A DNA stretch of 64,000 bases from Halovivax ruber XH-70 (GCF_000328525.1 NC_019964.1:2852001-2916000), one strand, 5' to 3'; counted from the stretch's first letter, positions 1 through 8,021 are shown. The notes: generated from the letters alone by a model not told the origin. Numbers and translations are program-made.

Positions 1-245
1 ATGAAGAAGGCGGTCGCGGGCAGTCCGAGGCCGGCGAGTGCGCCGAATACCAGCGAGATGCCAGTCTCGACCCCCGTATCGCAGTAGACGTCACCGACAT
101 CGGCGGAGACGGGGTTGGTTGCGACGACGAGGAACGCCAGCCCGACTGCGAGCTGTACGACAGGCGGACGTGCGAGGGTTTGTAGTGGCGCACTCAGTGT
201 GTTCGTGGCCGATTCAGCGGCGGTGGAGGGTGACTGCTCACTCAT
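1..245 (-). CDS. Small membrane protein, partial (C-terminus beyond window)
   Basis: The first 81 residues are visible. A hydrophilic N-terminus (MSEQSPSTAAES) is followed by a hydrophobic helix at about residues 30-46 ending in NPVSADVGDVYC, then a second hydrophobic Gly/Ala-rich helix (SLVFGALAGLGLP). A signal-like helix plus a short Gly-rich second helix resembles VirB2/TrbC-type pilin precursors or holin-like element proteins, but this is topology only. Its ATG overlaps the end of the upstream gene (238-522) by 8 nt, so the two are probably translationally coupled. Function unknown. Confidence 0.55.
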   Translation of the reverse strand, partial: MSEQSPSTAAESATNTLSAPLQTLARPPVVQLAVGLAFLVVATNPVSADVGDVYCDTGVETGISLVFGALAGLGLPATAFF

Positions 246-522
246 GACTTGCGGGTTGTGGATGATCAGTTTCTTCGAGTATTGCCTCGAGATCGTCGAG
301 ACTCGACGTGTGCTTGCACAAATCGTCGAGGTCACGGTCTCCGTCTTGGACGGTCCGTTCTACGAGCTCGATGAGGCGATTGCGGTCGATATCTCGATAC
401 GCCATCTGTTCCGATAGAGCCTCCCGAAAGAGGCCAGATGCGTTGATTCCAGCAGCCCAGCTGAGGAATACCGCATCTGCCGGTTGAATTGAGATGGACG
501 TCGTGACTTTGGTTGATTCCAT
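238..522 (-). CDS. Ribbon-helix-helix-like small protein
   Basis: A 94-aa protein. The N-terminal beta-strand-like stretch (KVTTSISIQPADAVFLS) followed by INASGLFREALSEQM resembles the strand-helix-helix of haloarchaeal CopG/RHH-type proteins, in which an N-x-S-G-x-x-R-x-A-L signature is common. The rest is acidic and helical, ending in an Asp/Glu-rich tail. It lies immediately upstream of, and overlaps, the pilin-like gene, so it may regulate that operon. The RHH call is by pattern only. Confidence 0.55.
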   Translation of the reverse strand: MESTKVTTSISIQPADAVFLSWAAGINASGLFREALSEQMAYRDIDRNRLIELVERTVQDGDRDLDDLCKHTSSLDDLEAILEETDHPQPASHE

Positions 523-915
523 TACTGCGAATTCTTGCGGAGGTTATTTCGGCCCGTAGCAGTCTCGTACGGGTCTGGCTTCGGCCTCTGCAATTTTCCC
601 ACCGGTGCGGTGGGGTCGATTGCAATTGTTACTGTCAAACAATTCTTACCACGATTGGATCCCGAATACACAATATTATAAATGTATGCATATATTTATA
701 TTAAGCATGGTCGCGGTTGTGGTGCACCGAATTAGCTGAGGTATATACAGACTCCTCTTTCTGATCTACTCAGATAGTCCACGTTCCTTATTCCTTGAGA
801 GTGGCGTGCTTCATTTGCCGTGGTGCACCTCTCTGGTTCCACAAGGTTTGTCATCTTCCCAACTTAGCCTCAAATCATACCGAAAGTTGAATACAGTTTA
901 CCGGCTCAAGCCTGT
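523..915. other. AT-rich intergenic region between divergent genes
   Basis: No credible gene. It holds a very AT-rich core at about 668-706 with several TATA-like runs that could serve the divergent genes at 522 (-) and 916 (+). A 10-bp word, GTGGTGCACC, occurs twice (719-728 and 830-839). Its inner 8 bp, GGTGCACC, is a perfect palindrome, so the pair could be regulator sites. Confidence 0.45.
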
Positions 916-1110
916 ATGGCGTCAATTCGAGGTAGAATCACCATTTTTGCAGTAGCACTCGTCATAGCAATGCTCATGATGGAATTCAGTGGAGTCTCGG
1001 ACGAATTAGGTATTCATGCAAGAGATGTGTTTTCGATAATCCCTGCAGCGATTGCCGGACCGATGATTTTGTTCGTGGGGATTCTTTGGATTCTCAACCC
1101 GGACCTGTGA
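916..1110 (+). CDS. Small two-helix membrane protein
   Basis: A 64-aa protein with two predicted membrane helices, at about residues 9-24 and 40-60, separated by a short polar loop (GVSDELGIHARD). It ends ILNPDL. No known family recognised. Its AT-rich codons match the surrounding element rather than the GC-rich chromosome. Small hydrophobic proteins like this are common in haloarchaeal proviruses and plasmids. Confidence 0.5.
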   Translation: MASIRGRITIFAVALVIAMLMMEFSGVSDELGIHARDVFSIIPAAIAGPMILFVGILWILNPDL

Positions 1111-1168
1111 CGTTCGCTTTCACCCGCCCACCTCAAACTTTATTCTCAATTGACTGGTACCTGACCAT

Positions 1169-1555
1169 ATGAAATCACCAAGCGAGCCATCCGAAGCCGA
1201 ACAGGTTCACGCGAAACACCTCGCGGCGTACTTCGCTCGGACGACAGACCTTACTGAAAACGAAGCTGAAACGGCCGCCTGGAAACAGTTCAGTGGGTCT
1301 GCATCGTGGGTCGCCAAGCAGACTGACACCTCACAGGGGACCGTCGAGAGTCACTGCGACCGGATCGCCGCCCAGTACGGGCTCTTTGCTATCCACCCTT
1401 CGAATCCTGACGACGGTGAAATGATCGATCTCGAGGATCCTACTCCCGAGGAGATTGATGAACTTGGACCAGACGTCCGCGATAGCTGGTTCGATCTTGT
1501 AGAAGACCACCCAGACGTTGCGCCCGAGTGGGCGGTCGAAAAGCTTGGACTCTAA
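1169..1555 (+). CDS. HTH-like hypothetical protein
   Basis: A 128-aa acidic protein. Residues about 28-70 (the NEAETAAW through GTVESHCDRI segment) look like a sigma-region-4/LuxR-like helix-turn-helix: an acidic first helix, a W-K-x-F-S-G turn, and a recognition-like helix after TDTSQGT. The C-terminal half is Asp/Glu-rich and includes a PDVAPEWAVEKLGL tail. Preceded at about 1138-1146 by an AT-rich stretch (acctcaaactttattc). Probably a small DNA-binding protein of the element. Target unknown. Confidence 0.55.
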   Translation: MKSPSEPSEAEQVHAKHLAAYFARTTDLTENEAETAAWKQFSGSASWVAKQTDTSQGTVESHCDRIAAQYGLFAIHPSNPDDGEMIDLEDPTPEEIDELGPDVRDSWFDLVEDHPDVAPEWAVEKLGL

Positions 1556-1613
1556 ACCGATCAATTCAAGTACGAATTTTTTCGGCTATCGAAATTGAGA
1601 ACGAGGAACATAC

Positions 1614-1674
1614 AGCTTGTACTATACATTTCGAGGTGACCTCAAGCTTGTACCACCCCGAAATCTTTTTTATA
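1614..1674 (+). promoter_or_regulatory. Promoter with repeated AGCTTGTAC motif
   Basis: A strong archaeal TATA box (TTTTTTATA, 1666-1674) would place transcription start near 1700. Just upstream, the 9-mer AGCTTGTAC occurs twice (1614-1622 and 1645-1653, 31 bp apart, about three helical turns), with the imperfect dyad GAGGTGACCTC at 1633-1643 between them. The layout suggests an operator for the gene at 1796. Confidence 0.45.
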
Positions 1675-1795
1675 GCCGCGCCACAACGGATTTGTATCGC
1701 ATGATCGGCAGCTCTGATTTGTCGACGGCGCACCCCACAAGCACCACTGAGAGTGCGAAGCGCCAACGAGAACGCGGTAACGAGGTGAGACAGTC

Positions 1796-1936
1796 ATGGG
1801 ATTTAGCAAAGCCAAGATGCGACGCGAGATGCGTAAGGCGATGCGCAAGGCCGAACGTGAAGCGGAACGTGAACTCCGAAAGGCCAAGCGCGAGGCCGAA
1901 CGCGAGATGCGTCGTGCACGCCGACGGAACCGGTAA
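1796..1936 (+). CDS. 46-aa highly charged helical peptide
   Basis: A very short ORF made almost entirely of Lys, Arg, Glu, Ala and Met, with repeats of the type K-A-E-R-E and R-E-A-E-R-E. It is predicted to be one long charged helix or coiled coil. The start is supported by an unusually good Shine-Dalgarno (GAGGTGA, 1782-1788) 7 nt upstream, on a transcript that would begin near 1700. A terminator-like hairpin follows at once (1957). It could be a nucleic-acid-binding or inhibitory peptide. No family recognised. Confidence 0.5.
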   Translation: MGFSKAKMRREMRKAMRKAEREAERELRKAKREAEREMRRARRRNR

Positions 1937-1956
1937 CGGCCGTCGACCTCGAACCT

Positions 1957-1995
1957 GGGACTGATCCACCAGTCCCGTTGATATCTCTTTTATTT
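1957..1995 (+). terminator. Hairpin plus T-rich terminator
   Basis: A 7-bp perfect stem, GGGACTG (1957-1963) with CAGTCCC (1970-1976), a 6-nt loop, then a T-rich tract (GATATCTCTTTTATTTG). It lies 20 nt after the stop of the 46-aa ORF. Confidence 0.5.
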
Positions 1996-2119
1996 GACTG
2001 TCTCGGGTTTACCTTCCACATCCTCAGCAAAAACTTTGTCGTCAGACAATTCAACAGGTTGTCTGCCGATTTTCCTGCTTAGATTCAGTCTATTCCTTTG
2101 AATACAGGCAAAAGTTTGA

Positions 2120-2335
2120 GACGGCGCCGAAGTCACTAACGTCCGCTTTGATGAAGAAGTCGGTCCGGCGTACCTTGACGCCCACAATACTGGCGATACA
2201 GACCGCACCGAAGCCATCAAACTGGTTATTGAACACTATCTAACCACAGACTTGGAGGACAATCTCGCACTCTACTACGCAAATATCGGCGAACGTGTCG
2301 AACCGTCGCTGATCGGGACCAAACGGGAATTCTAA
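2120..2335 (+). pseudogene. C-terminal gene fragment, convergent with polB
   Basis: An open frame of 71 codons, with clear coding character, ends in TAA at 2333-2335. It begins right after an in-frame TGA at 2117 and has no ATG, GTG or TTG before the coding-like part. The product contains VRFDEEVGPAYLDAHNTG, RTEAIKLVIEHYLT and ends SLIGTKREF. The middle resembles the helix of small RHH or partner proteins. I read it as the remains of a gene that lost its 5' end, or a frameshifted small gene. Its stop overlaps the polB stop on the opposite strand. Confidence 0.5.
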
Positions 2336-4434
2336 AACGCTCCGATTGTCGGTTCAACCCGGTCCGCCAGATACTCTCGGATAGTTTCTTCACGCCACCC
2401 ACTCGGCGACAGCACACTCTCCGCTGCCCGAATAACCTCGGTCGCGTAGAACGCCGCGTCGTACTCCTCGATCCCCTCGTGGGGTAGTTGCACGCGTTCA
2501 CGGCCAGATTTCGATTCGTCGACGACCACGTACTCGACAGGCTGCCCGGGTTCGCGACCGATCCCGGCAGCCTCGGCGCGTTCCAACGCTGCAACCGACC
2601 GAGTTGACTGCGTGTACTCTTCTAGGCGCTTTGACGAGCGAACTTCGATCACGAGGTCCATCGGGTTCACCTCGCCCGACCGAAGTCGCTGCAGTTGCCG
2701 ATCGAGTCGATCACAGACGGCCTCGGGTGTCCGTGTCGAATCGTATACCTCGATCAACTCACGCTGGCAATCGGCGACGTACGGCGGCGTCGAGTGCTGG
2801 CGAACCTCGATGCCGCGGAACTTGTACTCGCCGTCGTGCTTCCGACCGAAGTACTTCGTCAGTGCACCGGCCTTGCTGTCGGCCATCGGGACGAACGCCA
2901 CCCAGTCGAAGCCGCCCTCGTACTCGAGACGAATCCCAGCGTCGGCAAAGATCTCGCGAGCGACAGCTTCGAGCGCAGTCTGGGCCATCCCGTCATTGGC
3001 CTGGACCCAGAGACTATCGACGATCCCGTGGACGACTCGCCAGCCGTTGGCCTCGAGCGTTTGCTTCGCATTGAGCAAGATCTCGCGGGCATAGGCGTTG
3101 ATCGCCTCGTGGCACTCGATCCGACCGAACTTCGCGTTCGAGAAGCCCTGGTAGCCGAAACACGAGACGAGGATCCACTTGATCGCGTCCGACTTCTGTT
3201 GGAGTGCCTGCTTTCGCCCTTCATCGTCGGTCTCCCGAATCTCGGCCTTGATCGCGTCCCGATCCGAAATCAGCGGTTCGAGGACGTCCGCCAGATAGCC
3301 ACGTTCGTCGCAGATCGAGTAGCCAAGTCCCGGGACGTCTTCGCTATCGTGACAGTCGCAGCAGATCGTCTCCGGGCTAATGTTCCGCGTGACGATGATG
3401 TTGGGATACAGCGACGAAAAATCGAGCTCGTGGACATCCTCGTGAACGCCGACGTCGGGGGCGAACGTGTAGCCGCCGCGGTCGGCCTCGTGAAGCGTCC
3501 GCATCGACTTGAAGAATTCGTGGCGCCAGGACTTCCACGGCGTCAAGACATCTAGTTCCCGCGATTCAGTGATCTGGATCGCCGTAAGGACGTTGCCGAT
3601 CGACGCCCAGGCGAGTTCCTGGAGGGGTTTCCCGGATCGTCGCGATAGGTCGAGGATCCCCTGCAGACCGGATTGATCGTAGAAGAACGTGTTCGACCGA
3701 TCGATGATCGCCCGGCCAGGGACGTTGTACCGGGCGGGAGAGTGCCCGACCTGTCCATAGCTTTCGAACGTCGAGGCGCCGGCGAGCGTTTGCCAGCCAG
3801 AACGACGACCCAGGTCGAAGTCGTCGCGACCAACCACATCGGCTGCATCGTACAGCGCCGGCACGAGTTCGCTCGACGAGAGGATCAGGACATCGGGGTC
3901 GATACGGCCGAGGGCCCGGTCGACACGCTCCACGACCGCCTCTGGACTACCTGACACCCGCTCACCGTCGACCGACAGCTTCGAGAGGACATCGTCGACC
4001 ATCGCGGTCGCCGGCGCGGTGAGTCCGAGCGTCCGGAGGTCCCGGGCGGGATCCGGCGTCTGTCCCGTTTCGAGACAGTATCGGAACTCCCGCGAGAAAT
4101 CCACGTTGAAGCACTTCACATCTCCCGGCCGCCCGATGTCCCTGAGGTGGGAGGCGAGTTCGTCGACGGCGTCAATATCCGGGACGTCGATCCGAAGGAC
4201 GGGCTCAGGATCGTGACGCCAGCCACGTCGCCACGGTTCGAGTTGCATATCCATCGCGAGCGGATGCGGATCGAGCCGATCGGCGAGCTCCTCGAACGAG
4301 TGGTCACCGTCCGGGATGGCGTAGATTGTCGGCGTGAAGTCCGTGTTCGAGACAGTCTCGACTCCGTCCGAGGTGGCGTGCCACTTGAGAACCTCGCCGT
4401 CGAGGTAGTCGACCTTGAACAGTCCCGCCGTCAT
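2332..4434 (-). CDS. Divergent family-B DNA polymerase (PolB2-like)
   Basis: A 700-aa family-B polymerase. Motif A is intact (DFSSLYPNII, D338). Motif B is a variant (K419-x3-V-S-C-F-G). Motif C reads HGIVDSLW, so only the second metal-binding Asp (D473) of the usual DTD remains. The N-terminal half has no recognisable DxE, N-x3-F-D or Y-x3-D exonuclease motifs, so proofreading is probably lost. A Cys-rich segment at 358-375 may bind zinc. The ATG at 4434 is chosen because it overlaps the stop of the upstream 84-aa gene (ATGA); an in-frame extension to 4632 is read-through of that gene. Likely role: translesion or repair synthesis rather than bulk replication. Confidence 0.9.
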   Translation of the reverse strand: MTAGLFKVDYLDGEVLKWHATSDGVETVSNTDFTPTIYAIPDGDHSFEELADRLDPHPLAMDMQLEPWRRGWRHDPEPVLRIDVPDIDAVDELASHLRDIGRPGDVKCFNVDFSREFRYCLETGQTPDPARDLRTLGLTAPATAMVDDVLSKLSVDGERVSGSPEAVVERVDRALGRIDPDVLILSSSELVPALYDAADVVGRDDFDLGRRSGWQTLAGASTFESYGQVGHSPARYNVPGRAIIDRSNTFFYDQSGLQGILDLSRRSGKPLQELAWASIGNVLTAIQITESRELDVLTPWKSWRHEFFKSMRTLHEADRGGYTFAPDVGVHEDVHELDFSSLYPNIIVTRNISPETICCDCHDSEDVPGLGYSICDERGYLADVLEPLISDRDAIKAEIRETDDEGRKQALQQKSDAIKWILVSCFGYQGFSNAKFGRIECHEAINAYAREILLNAKQTLEANGWRVVHGIVDSLWVQANDGMAQTALEAVAREIFADAGIRLEYEGGFDWVAFVPMADSKAGALTKYFGRKHDGEYKFRGIEVRQHSTPPYVADCQRELIEVYDSTRTPEAVCDRLDRQLQRLRSGEVNPMDLVIEVRSSKRLEEYTQSTRSVAALERAEAAGIGREPGQPVEYVVVDESKSGRERVQLPHEGIEEYDAAFYATEVIRAAESVLSPSGWREETIREYLADRVEPTIGAF

Positions 4435-4685
4435 GACTCGCGCTCGTCGAATTGCGTTTCCAATTCTGTGATCCGGCGCTCCTGTGCGAGTACGATCGAG
4501 ACGAGCAACGCCAACATCGGATCCGTCGGATTCTGGTAGCCCGCTGCGTCGGCGTACTGCCGACCGTGTTCGAAGAGTCGATCGAAGTGTGGCTGATCCT
4601 GCCCTCGGAGCGCGCGGCGATAGTCGCCCCATCGCTCCTCGATCGACCGCACCTGATCACGGTAGGTCGGGTTAGTGCGCCCCAT
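4431..4685 (-). CDS. Small polymerase-associated protein
   Basis: An 84-aa protein starting MGRTNPTYRDQVRSIEERW, with a basic/aromatic N-terminal segment and a C-terminal helix (ALLVSIVLAQERRITELETQ) that could be a short coiled coil. It is sandwiched between the RecA-like gene (14-nt overlap) and polB (4-nt overlap), so the three are clearly one translation unit. I recognise it as a small protein commonly found next to this polymerase in haloarchaea. No biochemical function is known to me. It may bridge the polymerase and the RecA-like subunit. Confidence 0.75.
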   Translation of the reverse strand: MGRTNPTYRDQVRSIEERWGDYRRALRGQDQPHFDRLFEHGRQYADAAGYQNPTDPMLALLVSIVLAQERRITELETQFDERES

Positions 4686-5343
4686 GAATCTGCACCTCCG
4701 TCGGGGCGTCCGCGTAGAGCGGTTCGCGGGCCCGCAGCACCTCGGCCCAGAATGCGAGCGTCGTTTGTACCCAGCCGTCCTCCTGTGGATAGACGAGCGT
4801 CTCGAAGTCTTCACCCTCGAACCGAGGACCGAGCGGGGTCGAACGACAACTCACGGTGTGCGACGCGATTTCCGATACCGGTTCCGATAGTGCGTCGTCG
4901 CGAGCACGGGTGACCAGGACTGGACACTCGTGGTCGCGGGCGAGTCGAGCCAGCCGCGCGAGTGTACGGAGCAAGAGGTTGGTCGCTTCTCCCGATCGAA
5001 GACTATCGTCGCGGTACTGCCCGTCGACGGCCGGTGCGACGATGAGCGAGGGATCGATCCGCCGTTTCGACAGCGTCGCGACGAGCTCGTGGTGTTGCTG
5101 GGGTGTAAAGCCGCGTGCGACCTCGATCCGGTCGAGTATGCGGTCCGACGGTGAGACGTCTGTCAGCGTGTCCGTACGACCGTGACCGTGACTATCGACC
5201 CAGTATCCGTTGCCGCCATCGATGAGGACGTGATCAACGACGAGGGAGTGGAGTGGCGTGATCGGGTCGTCCGCTTTCAATAGTGTGATTCCGGGTTCGA
5301 GATCCGGGAGTTCCGGGATGGCTGGCTTATCGAATCGGTGCAT
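4672..5343 (-). CDS. RecA/RadA-like ATPase paralogue without Walker A
   Basis: A 223-aa protein with the outline of a RecA/Rad51 core. The strand where the P-loop should be reads LEPGITLLKADDPITPLHSLV, with no GxxxxGK[ST]. This is followed by VLIDGGNGYW, an ARGFTPQQHHELVATL segment, and a later strand LVTRARDD. The Walker-B-like strand is LIVAPAVDGQYRDD. It therefore probably does not hydrolyse ATP and acts as a structural or loading partner. It is the first gene of the operon with the small protein and polB. The arrangement recalls ImuA, the RecA-like protein of the bacterial ImuA-ImuB-DnaE2 mutasome. Confidence 0.75.
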   Translation of the reverse strand: MHRFDKPAIPELPDLEPGITLLKADDPITPLHSLVVDHVLIDGGNGYWVDSHGHGRTDTLTDVSPSDRILDRIEVARGFTPQQHHELVATLSKRRIDPSLIVAPAVDGQYRDDSLRSGEATNLLLRTLARLARLARDHECPVLVTRARDDALSEPVSEIASHTVSCRSTPLGPRFEGEDFETLVYPQEDGWVQTTLAFWAEVLRAREPLYADAPTEVQIHGAH

Positions 5344-5350
5344 GAGTGAT

Positions 5351-5403
5351 ACAATCTCTTGGATTGTTGTATTGGTCGGGGCCCGATTTCCGAAATTTCC
5401 GAA
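5351..5403. promoter_or_regulatory. Dyad and tandem repeat in the polB-operon / MBL divergent promoter
   Basis: Two elements lie just upstream of the RecA-like gene: an inverted repeat ACAATC(5351-5356)-TCTTG-GATTGT(5362-5367), and a perfect tandem 9-mer, ATTTCCGAA at 5386-5394 and 5395-5403. Both sit in the 211-bp spacer between the divergent repair operon and the MBL gene and could be operators coordinating the two. Confidence 0.4.
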
Positions 5404-5517
5404 GCGGGAATGGAGCCCCGGCTACAGCCGGTCGCAAGAGATCCTACGAGTCGTTCCACACTGGATAACCCCGCATCGATAGCCGTTCGTCGGGAGATTG
5501 GCGCTACGCTAGGAAGG

Positions 5518-5527
5518 TTATATATTA
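5518..5527 (+). promoter_or_regulatory. TATA box of the MBL-fold gene
   Basis: TTATATATTA, centred 32 nt upstream of the ATG at 5555. This is the spacing expected for a transcript with a very short or no leader. Confidence 0.6.
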
Positions 5528-5554
5528 TCGCACATAGACGGGGAAAACAGGATA

Positions 5555-7270
5555 ATGGAGATACAGTATCGGCACGCGAATCCGTACTCCGGGCGTGAGT
5601 CCGTCGTCTTGCGAATCGACGGCTTGCTCGCCGACCAGACCGTCTGCGTGCTGATCGACGCCGGGGAGAACGTCTCCACGGCCGACCTCCTCGACGAAGC
5701 CGACGACGAATACCTCTCGGCGGTCTGTTTGACCCACGCTCACCTCGACCACTACCAGTCGCTCGGTGAGGCGTTGGATCACGCGGCGCCCTTGTACGCC
5801 GCCCCGGATACGGCGCAGATCCTGGAGGACGTCTTCGAGGCGGGCGAAGACCACTACGACCTCGCGGGGACGGATCGAGTGCTAGAGCAGTTGACGCCCA
5901 TCGACGAGTGGACACAGATCGTCTCCGGGCTTCGAGTATGTCCGGTACCGGCGGGCCACGCGCCGGGTGCGGCGGGGTTCCTGTTCGAGGTCGAAGACGG
6001 CGACGAGCGGCGGACGATTCTCATCACTGGCGACTTCACCATGCGTCGAGCGGCCGGCTACCCCGGGTTCGATCCCGAGGCGTTCGTCGACGTCGACGCG
6101 GTCGTCCTCACCGCTGCGACGAGTGCCGACTTCGAATCAACCCTCACCGACGCCGTCGGCACCGTCTGCGAACGCGTCCGGGCGGGTTCGACCGTGCTGG
6201 CGACGGCGAGCGGGCTCACTGGAGTGCAGATCGCGTACCTCCTCGGGCACCTCACCGACGAGCGGGGTGAAGCCTGGCAGATCATTCTTGTTGGCCAAGT
6301 CGCAACGCTCTACGAGCAGCTCGGCTACGACGTGCCGAACGTCGAAGCGATTCCCGACTTTACCGATCCCTCTACCGTACTCACTCCAGGCGGCGTGACG
6401 ATTGCCGGGCCTGAGGTGCCAGTTGACGGGAGTGCCGGCCGTCTCTATGAGACGATTGCGGACGATCCCGGCGCGACCCTCGTTCAGCTCACCGGTGGCG
6501 CGACCGAACCCGTGACTGGCGACGCGTGTACCACCCACCAGTTCACGCTGAGCAATCACCCAACCGAAGAAACGATCGACGATATCGTCGAGACCCTGTC
6601 GCCAGTCCACGTCGTTGTTACGCATCAACAGGGCGCTGCTGCGTCACAATACAAAGACAAGTACGACAGCTTCGTCTGGGCGACGGACGACACGCAGACG
6701 TACACGATTCTCGACGAGACGGGATGGACACCTCCACCCTGGGTGACCGAGTCGACGACGCGACGCGTGATGGCGGGGACGAACGCGACAGCGCTCCGCT
6801 TCGGCGATGGAGGAATGGATCTCGAACTCCCGTCCGTTGAACGTGCTGACGACGTCGATCTCCGCGCCGAAGGGCTGGATATCGACCGCCTTCGCGATCG
6901 ACTCCACGATGAGCCGGAAGGCCTTGCGCCGAAAGGAGTTCGAGGTGAACAGACGACTGATGCCGATTGTCCGGACACGACAAACTCTGTTCCAGATCCC
7001 AACAAAGCCGGCATGCAGTCGATCGACGAAAGCGACGCTGAACCGTCACTGACCGATATCGATGCCCGGCTGCAGCGCATCGAGGCGGCGGTCGCCGATA
7101 GCGTCGTGGAGGCTCACGTCGTTGACGCCGGCGACGGGACGATCTTGCTCCGGCTCGAGGATCCGCCGGACGAACTAGAACACGGCCAGCAGCTTCGTAT
7201 TAGACTTCCGGCAGACCTGGACACCGAAGACGGTCACGAACGCAATGGTCGTGACGACGTCGATCGGTGA
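5555..7270 (+). CDS. Metallo-beta-lactamase-fold hydrolase, beta-CASP-like
   Basis: A 571-aa protein. The zinc site is clear: THAHLDH (H61, H63, D65, H66), a later GHAPGAAGF histidine near 133, and ILITGDF near 161. The order and the downstream VVVTHQQG segment near 357 suit the RNase J/CPSF-like beta-CASP group of nucleases. The C-terminal 150 residues are variable and acidic, with a short helix (IDARLQRIEAAVADSV) and a beta-rich end. It diverges from the RecA-like/polB operon, and I infer a nuclease role in the same repair process. It could act on RNA or DNA; the sequence does not decide. Confidence 0.8.
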   Translation: MEIQYRHANPYSGRESVVLRIDGLLADQTVCVLIDAGENVSTADLLDEADDEYLSAVCLTHAHLDHYQSLGEALDHAAPLYAAPDTAQILEDVFEAGEDHYDLAGTDRVLEQLTPIDEWTQIVSGLRVCPVPAGHAPGAAGFLFEVEDGDERRTILITGDFTMRRAAGYPGFDPEAFVDVDAVVLTAATSADFESTLTDAVGTVCERVRAGSTVLATASGLTGVQIAYLLGHLTDERGEAWQIILVGQVATLYEQLGYDVPNVEAIPDFTDPSTVLTPGGVTIAGPEVPVDGSAGRLYETIADDPGATLVQLTGGATEPVTGDACTTHQFTLSNHPTEETIDDIVETLSPVHVVVTHQQGAAASQYKDKYDSFVWATDDTQTYTILDETGWTPPPWVTESTTRRVMAGTNATALRFGDGGMDLELPSVERADDVDLRAEGLDIDRLRDRLHDEPEGLAPKGVRGEQTTDADCPDTTNSVPDPNKAGMQSIDESDAEPSLTDIDARLQRIEAAVADSVVEAHVVDAGDGTILLRLEDPPDELEHGQQLRIRLPADLDTEDGHERNGRDDVDR

Positions 7271-7736
7271 CAGGCGTCCGACTCAACTTTGGGCAGTCAC
7301 CGTACCCCTTCTATTATCCCGCCGTCAGAATTCAGTAGCTGAACAAATTCCTCCGCGGTGCCCCGTCTGACCGAAGCCGCCCCTAATTGAGTACGGATTA
7401 GGTTCAATGACTAATGTTTAGACCGCATGGCGTTCACATAGTTAATGTTCGCCCCTGCCCAATAGTTATAATATTGTCCACTCCATAGATTTCGCTGGAA
7501 GTCAGCGTCTCCATCAGTCGCAGGGGACTGCGCAGAAATGTCCCGGGTGGTGGACACACCCGAGACGTCTGGCCTCCAGACGCATGCCTGGTTGCCATGT
7601 TCCGAAAGACACCATCGAGACAAAAAGGTCTCGCACGCGTGCAGTGCCAAGAGTCGGATCACTACCCGTCGCATAGTTTCGTTTTCAGGGATTGGGGGCT
7701 GAGTTACTTCGATCGGGTTAGCCGCGGGGTACTCGG
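7271..7736. other. Intergenic region with one doubtful minus-strand ORF
   Basis: No confident gene. An open minus-strand frame from an ATG at 7743 to a TAG at 7411-7413 encodes about 110 residues, including MRRVVIRLLALHACETFLSRW and ending VNAMRSKH. Its codons are only partly haloarchaeal-like, and its 5' end overlaps the zinc-finger gene at 7737 on the other strand. It may be the remains of a gene. Confidence 0.3.
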
Positions 7737-7973
7737 ATGACATCCGTCGAGCAAACGTACGACGGGGCCGGCGAGGACGTTCACGATCGCGAATGCTACC
7801 GGTGTGATCGGAATGTGGAACCAGCGCGACTCTTCCGAGTAACGGTCGAACCACCTGAGACGATGGCAGTGGAATACCGCGACTCGGAGAGATTTTGCTG
7901 TCCGGACTGCGCAGCTGCGATGAATCTCTCTGAGTTTTCTGAGGAGTGGATCGAACGTCGACGTCAAAGGTAG
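7737..7973 (+). CDS. Small zinc-finger protein
   Basis: A 78-aa protein with two Cys pairs, CYRC near residue 20 and CCPDC near 54, forming a zinc ribbon around a beta-hairpin (ARLFRVTVEP, ETMAVEYRD). The C-terminus is a charged helix (EEWIERRRQR). This type of treble-clef/ribbon mini-protein is abundant in haloarchaea. Function unknown, probably nucleic-acid or protein binding. It is convergent with the SWIM gene downstream. Confidence 0.65.
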   Translation: MTSVEQTYDGAGEDVHDRECYRCDRNVEPARLFRVTVEPPETMAVEYRDSERFCCPDCAAAMNLSEFSEEWIERRRQR

Positions 7974-8021
7974 GCACTATCAGAACTCCTCAATGGAGAT
8001 CTGGCCTTTTCTAAGAATAGC

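Noticed and set aside
1701-1964. Leaderless ORF starting MIGSSDLST at the predicted transcription start
   Set aside because: Its later part is an Arg/Pro/Asn-rich shadow of the 46-aa charged peptide frame, which has a proper Shine-Dalgarno.
7411-7743. Minus-strand ORF of about 110 codons
   Set aside because: Only partly haloarchaeal codon use, overlaps the zinc-finger gene and has no recognised family.
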